From Eurosta solidaginis (lineage: Eukaryota; Arthropoda; Insecta; Diptera; Tephritidae), in contig NC_090319.1 of assembly GCF_040869045.1 (NCBI RefSeq), forward strand, positions 226,462,490 through 226,526,489: a stretch of 64,000 nt of DNA. Reading direction: 5' to 3'. Made by a program: the position numbers and the translations under genes. Shown here in pieces: positions 56,452 through 64,000 of this stretch (position 1 is its first letter; every line of letters starts with the position of its first letter). Below the pieces are notes generated by a model. The model was not told where the DNA came from, did no database searches, and saw nothing but the letters and a program-made list of their open reading frames with translations.

Positions 56452-57357
56452 CTAGCGTGTTAAGGTTTTTCTATCCTCGGGACTTCTTTTCCTGAGTCGC
56501 ATGTAAATTTTGCCAGTGGCAGAAGACATTTTGCAAAGCTGCGTGTACAAAATATCCTCCGCCTGCTTGTTTATTTGGAAGATGTAGAACTGACCAGCCT
56601 CGGTAGGCCGAGATACAGTAAGTACCTTCCAATCCGGTTTCGGTATGTTCGGATTCTGATTCTGCAGAAGTCGCAGTGTATTCTCTGACTTCATCACGCA
56701 TGGTATCCAAACCTTAAATTTTAGTACCGTGGGGATTTGCGCTTTATCCACAACCTCAAAACGCGCGTTCGTGCCCTGCCTTTGGAGGTTTGCGCCCACC
56801 TCCTCTAGCCACCGCAAGCGCGCGATGTTGTCGCACGCTATCATCTTCACACAATTATACCATCCCCCGAATCAAAGGTTGGAAGGGGTTACTTGGTTGT
56901 TCCCGCATCATCTTAAGCATTAAGCTAATAAGCTCCCTTTCCACAGATCGCCACCTTTCAGTAGTCGTTTGTCCGAAAGGACTGCTACGATCAACCAGCG
57001 CCACAGTCAGTGACTGCTTTGCCACATCACTCATCTCCTCGGAGTCTTAGTGTTATCTCCCTTTGGCACCTCCGAGAAAGCCGGAGTCTTAGCGTTAACT
57101 CCCTTTAGCACCTCCGATAAAGCCGGAGTCCTAGCGTTATCTCCCTTTGGCTTATCTCCTACTTCCGTAGTTGGAACTTCCCTCTGACTCGCAGCTTTCC
57201 AGGTAGTTGCTGCCTCGCTATTGGGGCCCATTTGTCTTACAGGTTTGGGCCTACTTGTCTTGTCTATGCGACTGCCCTGCCTCGCGGCTCTAGGACTGGG
57301 TCGTTTCTGCCTCTTGAAAGCAGGCTTGTCGCCTTCCGTCGAACGTTGCCTCTTCAT
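56452..57357 (-). pseudogene. LOA ORF1 with DUF4780-like region (copy C)
   Basis: From the N-terminus: a basic stretch (KRQRSTEGDKPAFKRQKRP), a short-repeat region, then in other frames a segment with LTVALVDRSSPFGQTT and RWRSVERELISLML. The C-terminal half is WLEEVGANLQ to KRSPED. This is the fullest ORF1 in the window. Frames change near 57050 and 56855. LOA ORF1 is thought to bind element RNA. Confidence 0.75.
57044..57150 (-). repeat. 42-bp repeats inside LOA ORF1
   Basis: About two and a half units encoding KTPAFSEVxKGxNA-like peptides. The same repeat is present in the LOA fragment at 59945-60050 with different unit sequences, so the number of units may vary between copies. Confidence 0.7.
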
Positions 57358-57585
57358 TCTGCCATTCGACGCTTCTTCCTACTCGTACCGGTTGCAGAAC
57401 CGAGGGTTTCTCGCAGCAAACCTTTTGAACTGCCTTCGAACTACTTATACCACGTCCTGGGCCCATTCCAAGCGCGACTTAGTCCTCGTCTTTACATCGT
57501 CCTTATTACAATCAGGTAATCATCTTGGTCGTACGACAACCTGCCCGACAAGGCGGGCTCAGCGGTCCAGTATTATGGGTTGTTA

Positions 57586-57892
57586 TGCTGTTGGCTTGCA
57601 CATGATGTTAATATGGTAGCATTACGTTGTCGTGCGATTAGTATTTCGTGCGATTAGTTGGGCTGTTGTTGGGCAAGCTTTGTTAGGCAAGCGATGAGCA
57701 TTTGAGTTGGGTTGTTGTTAGGCAAGCTATGTTAGGCAAGTGATGATCATTTGTTGGTTTGTTTTGCTCTGCTTCAATTGACCTTTCCATTGGATTTGGT
57801 TGCTTACTAATTGTTTGAGGCTACTTGGAGAAGCTAGGCATATTGTTAACTTAGCAGAGATGTGCAAAAGACATCATAACTTAACTTATAAC
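57586..57892. repeat. Spacer with 49-bp direct repeat
   Basis: Two units of 49 bp at about 57657-57705 and 57706-57754 (TTGTTAGGCAAGC in both), preceded by a doubled CGTGCGATTAG. No gene is seen. The origin is unclear; it may belong to the truncated 5' part of the next element. Confidence 0.6.
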
Positions 57893-59940
57893 ATCCACTA
57901 TTGAAGCACAAGAGGCGCGAATATCCGATGTGTTGGGACAAAGTTCAGCACAGATATCATAGATCTCTGCACAACTGGAAGAGCAAGAACGACTAATTCC
58001 TTCGAAGATGGAGGTGCAGAATACACAAATTTTACAAATCGAGGACAAAATCGATGCGAAATAGAAACAGGGAGGTCGTATATGGGAGTTAAAACTAAAT
58101 CGCTCAGCAGTTTCAGCGAATAATCCAAAGGTAAAAACACCATCCTTTCTGTTCCATTCCAGGTATTTAGGCTTCAATTTAAAAAGATGTCAGCAGTGAA
58201 CAACTTGAATGCTAAAGATAAAGTTGCTGCACTCTTCGTGGCTTTGAAAGGGCCTGCTGCTGAAATCTTACAGACTATTCCAGAGTATGAACGGAACAGT
58301 TATGAAGCATTGATGGCCGATGTCGAGCGACGCTGCGGAAACGAGCATTGGAAACAGATAAACCAAATTGAATTTGCGTCGGATGTCGAAAGGTTGGCCC
58401 ACTAGCAAATGCGAACGCACTCGTGGAATATACAGAGAGGGTTAGAATTCAGAGCTTTATAAATGGAATATGGGATGTCGAAACGAAACGAGCTACATAT
58501 GCGAATCTAAAACCAACATTTGCTGAAATGATATCACATGCACTGACTCAGGAAACTTTTGGGTAAGCCAGCGTACAAAGCCCACCGTGTGGAAGTAGAA
58601 AGACCAGAGTGGGTAGACACAATTTTGGAAGCATTGAAATGAGCGCAGCAGAGGAATAATGATGCAGTCAAATGCTTTAATTGTGGAAATAGTTCCAACA
58701 ATGTGGGTGGTTGTAAATACAGAGCTGAAGGAGATGAGCAAATCTCCAAGTTCACTCAATCGTTAAACTAAATCGAGTTAACCGCAAGGGGCGACAGCTG
58801 GCTCCCGCAAAATGCCCCATAATCTCTATCTCGCAAATTGGAAGAAGGTCGAGCAACCTTACTGTCGGAGGAAATGTGGATGGAAAGGAATGTTTACTGA
58901 CTGTAGATATGGGTGCATCTCATACCATAATTCGATCGGATTTAGTCACAAGACGATAAGACTGTTGCATGGAGAAAGATTGCATACAGCCACGGCGGAG
59001 AACACCCAGGTAATGGGAGAAGTAGAATGTGAAGTCGCAATTGGGAACGTCACGCTACTACACAATTTCGTAGTGGCAGATATTGTTGATGAAACCATAA
59101 TTGGAGTGGACCTCTTAATCCCTTGGACGATGCAAAGCAAGACGATGAGATATAAGAACATGGATGTGCCACTTAATTTCGGCTACGAGAAAGGATGCAG
59201 CAGTAAACTAGTGCTAGTGGTGGAGAATCAGCAAATACCACAAAATCGGAGGTAGTCATTTGGTCAAAGGTTGATGAAGATTGTGGGGCGAACAAATTGT
59301 AGGTTGTTGAGGCAGCAAACAAATCAAAAACGAAAATACTTGTGGGAAAAACCATGGCTACGACTAAACAAGATGGACGTATTCCAGTAAGAGTACTCAA
59401 TGAGTTCAAGTCACCACACAACTGACAAAAGGAGCTATATTATGAAGATGCCAAGGGGCTGAAGTAGTTATTAACTGGGAGCAGCCCCAGGAAAATATTT
59501 CAACTAGCAAGATTGATCTTTCAAATAACATCACAGCATGAACGGAAGTGCTAGAGGAAGCCTATCAGAGAAAGGCAAAACAACTGCTCCTAAAGTACGC
59601 AAATATATTTTTACACGATGGCCGCACCAAAGTAGTGAAACATCAAATTGACACTGGAGGTGCGAGTTGAATGACGTCACGAAAAATGATAGCTACACTT
59701 TGCCAAGAATTGACGACACTCTGGACTCGCTATCTGGACCGAAATGGTTTTCCACACTGGACTTCAAAAGCAGCTACCAGCAAGTGGAGGTGAAGGAGGA
59801 AGACAAGGAGAAAGTAGCCTTCAGTATCGGAGATGGTCTTTGGCAATTTACAGTAATGCCTTTTGGACCTTGTAATGCACCAGTTACTTTTGAGAAACTC
59901 ATGGATCAGGTATTGAGAGGACTACAAGAGGGTGCGTTAA
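57893..59940 (+). pseudogene. Ty3/Gypsy (SAP-gag family) copy 1, gag-pol with large deletions
   Basis: It matches the family at 61136 onwards. Gag coiled coil lies at about 57893-58090, capsid core at 58187-58405 (VAALFVALKGPAAEILQTIPEY), a degenerate cysteine region near 58675, protease and linker at about 58900-59600, then a deletion and RT start at 59667-59935 (STLDFKSSYQQV, TVMPFGPCNAPVTFE). No 5' LTR or SAP domain remains. It has multiple frameshifts and stops. It is cut by LOA at about 59940, before the YADD region. Confidence 0.82.
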
Positions 59941-59944
59941 AGTT

Positions 59945-60922
59945 TGAAGGCGCACTTAATGTTAACTCCCTTTGGCACCTCAAAGAAAGCCAGAGTCTTA
60001 GCTTTAACACCCTTTATCACCTCCGAGAAAGCCGGAGTCTTAGCGTTATCTCCCTTTCCCTTATCTACTACTTCCGTAGTTGGAACTTCCCTCTGACTCG
60101 CAGCTTTCGAGGTAATTGCTACCTCGCTATTGGGGCCCATCTGTCTTACAGCTTTGGGCCTACTTGTCTTGTCTATGCGACTGCCCTGCCTCGCGGCTCT
60201 GGGACTGGATACTTTCTGTCTCTTGAAAACAGGAGTGTTGCCTTGTTGCAGAATAGAGGGTTTCTCGAAGCAAACCTTTTGAACTGCCTACGACCTATTT
60301 CTACTGCCTCATGGGCCCATTCCAAGCGCTCGATCACCACTGTGGGTGTGATGGTGGGTCGACCAATGCTCCCAGGTGTTGATCAATTCTTAGTGCTGCA
60401 TGGTACTGCGAGAGAGCTCTTTAACTTCCTTTGCTCCGTACCCTTCTCCACTCTTCTACTCCGTTTTCATTTGTGTGCTTTTCCAACACGGATTTCATTG
60501 AATCAGCACTACTCTGGATCTCAGAGTCCAATGCATCGCTTAATGCGTCGTTCATCTTGGTCGTACTGGCCGACAAGGCGGACTCAGCAGTCCAGTATTA
60601 TAAACGTAGAAAGAACCTTCAGCCACAGCAGTGCCCCTTACTGTGGTAAGGCCATCAACACGTCCGGAGGTGGCCCGGTATCGGGAAGGCTCCGTTCAAA
60701 TACAGCCGAATTTATCACCTGGCTGCAAATCGTCCAATAGGAACGGTGCGCATAACACCCTGGATTAGGGTGTTGGCAGTTCTTGGTCACCAATAATCCC
60801 GCCGCCCTCCTATGAGGCGAAACGGCGTAAATGCCAGTCCTAAACAGCTCCGCCTCAAAGTCGGGCGCTACGGAGATCGGCTAAGCCCTCACACCAACGA
60901 CAAGGTGCCTCCCTAGTGAAGG
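59945..60922 (-). mobile_element. LOA LINE fragment D (5' end)
   Basis: The 5' about 1 kb of LOA: ORF1 repeats and basic region at 59945-60240, N-terminal ORF1 with SMKSVLEKHTNENG-like helix near 60480, and 5' untranslated region to 60922. The right flank is BEL pol and the left flank is SAP-family RT. The 60922 end is probably the true 5' end of the family, because the flank 60923-60936 repeats 19818-19831. Confidence 0.75.
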
Positions 60923-61135
60923 CATCGCGGCTGAAGATCACGAAAAGATCCATATTATCACAGATAGCAAGCTTTTTCGATTCCCTTGGTCTGCTTAGTC
61001 CGTTGATCGTCTCCTGTTAACTGCTCATGCAACAGCTGTGGCAGCTTAAATTAGACTGGGATGAAAGCGTGCCACAGGATGTCTACACATAATGGCAAAA
61101 CTTTCAACAACAATTAGATCTCATCGATAACATAC
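60923..61135 (+). pseudogene. BEL/Pao pol fragment (RT end)
   Basis: Reads RSILSQIASFFDSLGLLSPL then QLWQLKLDWDESVPQDVY, the part of BEL RT that follows directly on the fragment ending at 19831. It has two in-frame stops. It is cut by an LTR at 61136. Confidence 0.75.
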
Positions 61136-61699
61136 TGTGCCGAATATTAGCAACACTAAGAGATATCATCTGCAAGCCAATACTAAGCAGTGGCTTGTAT
61201 GCACATCAACAAAACAGTCATTATGTCTACCCATATGTCCATACAAGCAGCGGAGAGGAAACACATGCATGTATCTGAGATACTCCCAAAAGTAGGTAAT
61301 CATCAGTGGAACAATCATTATGTCTACACATATGTACGTGCACGCAGCGGAGAGAAGCGCACAAACACATGCATATATCTTATCTGAGATGCTCACAAAA
61401 GTAGGCAATCATTTGTACAAGTATCACTCACATATACATGCGCATATGAGAAACGTGCATTTGTACTTATAGCTGGTAATTTTATAGCTGGTAAACAAAT
61501 AGTAAATTCTAGAAACGTTTAGAAATATGCAAACGAGGAAACCGAATAGTATAAAAGCAAGACCAGCTGAGGCATGGCAATAAGTTTGACTTAAGCACGC
61601 TATCTGTCGAGCCGTTTAAGTGTTATTAGTCTAATAAAGACCATTTTGCATTATTGAATATTGGAGTTATTTATTCAACAGTTTAGTGATTCCATTACA
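61136..61699 (+). repeat. 5' LTR of Ty3/Gypsy (SAP-gag family) copy 2
   Basis: 564 bp, TGTGCCGAAT to ATTACA. TATAAAAG at 61550-61557 and AATAAA at 61633-61638 mark a likely promoter and polyadenylation signal. It is homologous to the solo LTR at 43631-44201 in reverse. Confidence 0.85.
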
Positions 61700-61701
61700 A
61701 T

Positions 61702-61719
61702 TGGTGTAAGAAGTGGGAT
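61702..61719 (+). promoter_or_regulatory. tRNA-Leu-type primer binding site
   Basis: TGGTGTAAGAAGTGGGAT, two bases after the LTR, is complementary to the 3' end of insect tRNA-Leu with one mismatch by my recollection of that tRNA. Confidence 0.65.
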
Positions 61720-61758
61720 TGTTGAATAAATTCCGAAGATTTTGAATACAACAAGGAC

Positions 61759-62886
61759 ATGGCAAAGTGGAGTGAATTGAAGATCCAGCAACTGAAGAAG
61801 GAGTTGGAGGGCCATGGATTGAATACAACCGGCAATAAACTCGAACTCCAGGCACGACGAGAGGCTATAGAATTGGAAGGAATTAATGTGGACGAGTATG
61901 TCTTTTATCCTGATGTGGAAAAATCAACAACAAAAATTTAAGAGAAAAACGAAACATCGCAGACTGTTACCAGCACACACCTAAACATGATATTTGCTGC
62001 AATATCTACACAAACATGGACAGTAACATCAATGTCGTCGCAAATGTCATCTCAACTGGAGGAACAGAAGACATATATGTCATCTCAAATGGCAGAACAG
62101 AAGACATATATGGAATCGCAGGAGACACGCATAACGCCCAATATTGAAGCACAAGAAACGCGTATTTCAGAAATGTCGACACAGATAACAACCAAGATGG
62201 AAACACAGTTAGAAGAAGAAAAGACATATATGGCTGACCAATTGAAAGCGCAAGAAACTCGCATATCCTCGCAGCTGGAGGCAGAGGAAGCAAGGGTGCC
62301 ATCAAAACTTGAATCGTAGGATACAAAAATCGCACAATTTCAGGCAGAAGTCGATGATTTAAAAGGTCGTATGGAGCAATTACAACTAAATCGCCCGGCT
62401 GTTCCAGCGAGCAATCCGAAGGTAAAAATTCCATCTTTTGACGGTTCTGTTCCTTTCCAAGTCTTTAAGCTACAGTTTGAGAAGACCGCAACAGTGAACC
62501 ACTGGAATGCGGAAGAGAAAGTTGCTGCACTGTTCGTGGCATTAAAAGGGCCTGCAGAGGAAATATTACAAACTATTCCAGAGTACGGACGGAATAGTTA
62601 TGAAGCATTGATGACCGCTGTCGAGCGACGTTACGGAAGCGAACGCAGGAAAGAAATATATCAAATAGAATTGCAAAACCGTTACCAAAAAGCTAATGAG
62701 ACTTTGCAAGAGTTTGCTTCGGATGTTGAAAGGTTGGCTCATTTGGCAAATGCGGACGTACCCGTGGAGTACACCGAGAGGGTAAAAATCCAGAGTTTTA
62801 TAAATGGCATACGCGACGTAGAAACGAAGCGAGGACATATGCAAACCCCAAGCCCACATTCGCAGAAACGGTGTCCCATGCACTGA
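61759..62886 (+). pseudogene. Gag with N-terminal SAP domain and coiled coil
   Basis: ATG at 61759. Residues 1-40 form a SAP-type DNA-binding motif (KIQQLKKELEGHGLNTTGNK). A region of heptad-like repeats rich in SSQ, EEQKTYM and AQETRI (about 62030-62320) then predicts a long coiled coil, and the capsid core follows (PSFDGSVPFQVFKLQFEK, ALFVALKGPAEEILQTIPEY). In-frame stops are at 61939-61941 and 62317-62319, and the frame is lost at 62886. The degenerate CCHC-like KCGKPNPN is near 63030. Confidence 0.85.
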
Positions 62887-63186
62887 CTCAGGAAACAGCG
62901 TAACTTTTGAGTAAGCCCGCATACAAAGCTCATCGCGTGGAAGTGGAAAGGCTAGACTGGGTAGACACAATTATGGAAGCATTAAAATGAACGCAGCAAA
63001 AAAACGATGGTGCAGTCATATGCTTTAAATGTGGAAAGCCCAATCCAAACAGTTCCAGCAATGTGGGTGGCCGTAAACGCAGAGCTGAAGGAGATGAGCA
63101 AATCTCCAAATCCACTCAATCGTTAAACTACAGCGAGTCAGCCGGAAGGGGCGACAGCTGGCTCCCTCAACTGAATGCTCAATAAT

Positions 63187-63968
63187 CTCTATCTCCCAAA
63201 TTGGAAGAAGGTCAAGCAATCTTACTGTCGGTGGACATGTGGATGGAAAGAAGCGTTTACTGACTATAGATACGGGTGCATCCCATTCCCATCCATCATT
63301 CGATCAGATTTAGTCAACAAGAAAATAAGATCATTGCTTGGAGCAAGATTACGTACAGGCCACGGGAGAGGACACCCAGGTAATTGGAGAAGTAGCAATT
63401 CGGAACGTCACGGTACTACACAATTTTATAGTGGCGGAGATTGTTGATGAAATCATAATTGGAGTGGACTTCTTAATCGACCAAAGCATCAAGATCGATA
63501 TGCAAAGCAAAACGATGCGATATAAGAAACATGGATGTGCCACTTAATTTCGGCTACGAGAGAGGCTACACCAGTAAACGAGTGCTGGTGGAAGAGAGTC
63601 AGCAAATACCACCAAAATCCGATGCAGTCATCTGGGCAAAGATTGATGGAGATTGTGGGAAAAACAAATTGTGGGTTGTCGAGGCAGCAAACGAATCAAC
63701 ACCGAACATACTTGTAGGAAAAACCCTGGCTATGACAAAACAATATGGACGTATTCCGGTAAGAGTACTCCATGAGTTCAAGTCACCAATCAAACTGACC
63801 AAAGGAGCTATATTGGGAAGATGCCAAGAGGCTGATGTAGTTATTAACTGTGAGCAGATCCAGGAACACGTTTCAGCCAGCAACACTGATCTTTCAAATG
63901 GCATCCCGGCATGGGCAGAGGGGCTAGAGGAAGACTGTCAGAGTAAGGCAAAAAACAACTACTCCTAA
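63187..63968 (+). pseudogene. Protease and pol start of SAP-family Ty3/Gypsy, cut by window end
   Basis: The aspartic protease DTGAS is at about 63270, then in other frames VLHNFIVAEIVDEIIIGVDF (protease flap/C-terminal part), then a linker (IWAKIDGDCGKNK, TKGAILGRCQEADVV) that leads to RT beyond the window. Frameshifts near 63290, 63345 and 63540. The element continues past 64000. Confidence 0.8.
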
Positions 63969-64000
63969 AGTACGCCAACATATTTGACCAAGATGGCTCC

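Larger units (their letters stand above)
52882..57585 (-). mobile_element. LOA LINE copy C
   Basis: The longest LOA copy here: 3' tail (GGTTAGGTTAAG on plus), RNase H, RT, endonuclease, ORF1 with its N-terminal repeats. It has deletions of the RT thumb/connection (at 53905) and part of the RT N-terminus (54585-54600), plus an ORF1 leader deletion near 57480. It is inserted in the gag side of a Ty3/Gypsy element. Confidence 0.88.

Overview
The window is a 64 kb stretch of an insect nuclear genome, most likely a higher dipteran and plausibly a tephritid fruit fly. The evidence is the AT-rich sequence and the mix of families: LOA-clade LINEs, BEL/Pao, an errantivirus with env, several Ty3/Gypsy lineages and a Transib DNA transposon. 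The species is an inference. I see no complete host gene, no tRNA or rRNA and no CRISPR. Nearly everything recognisable is a transposable element, most broken by frameshifts, stops, deletions or nested insertions. This looks like pericentromeric or piRNA-cluster-like DNA.

Layout. 1-14064 and 23861-39133 are two direct copies of one block, about 1-2% diverged by hand count. Each copy carries, on the minus strand, the 5' part of a non-LTR element with a 2A-like peptide (2A-LINE), inserted in a LOA LINE, next to the gag and leader of an Osvaldo-like Ty3/Gypsy element with a tRNA-Lys-type primer site. Copy A alone holds a BEL/Pao element (6420-12909, 5-bp target duplication). Copy B alone holds an errantivirus (31240-39012, 4-bp target duplication). 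14065-19830 holds a gag-like fragment, a degenerate repeat array, inverted repeats, and a gypsy-like pol remnant fused to a BEL-like one. 19831-28098 is LOA copy B, split by a near-complete 2A-LINE (20826-24766).

A 3.3-kb tandem duplication (37153-40456 and 40457-43761) repeats the errantivirus env, its 3' LTR and 1.4 kb of flank. A solo Ty3/Gypsy LTR (43631-44201) follows. 44202-45766 shows low-complexity DNA and at most one doubtful exon. 45767-52880 is a minus-strand Ty3/Gypsy pol interrupted by a Transib element (46905-51146). The Transib has perfect CACAGTG termini, a CGTCG target duplication and an RTE LINE fragment inside it. LOA copy C (52882-57585) follows. The right end has two copies of a Ty3/Gypsy family with a SAP-domain gag (57893-59940; 61136 to the window end). 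Between them lie a LOA 5' fragment and a BEL fragment whose flank matches the flank of LOA copy B 40 kb away.

There are no operon-like interactions between genes. The relations are those of nesting, and the empty and filled sites allow part of the insertion order to be read.
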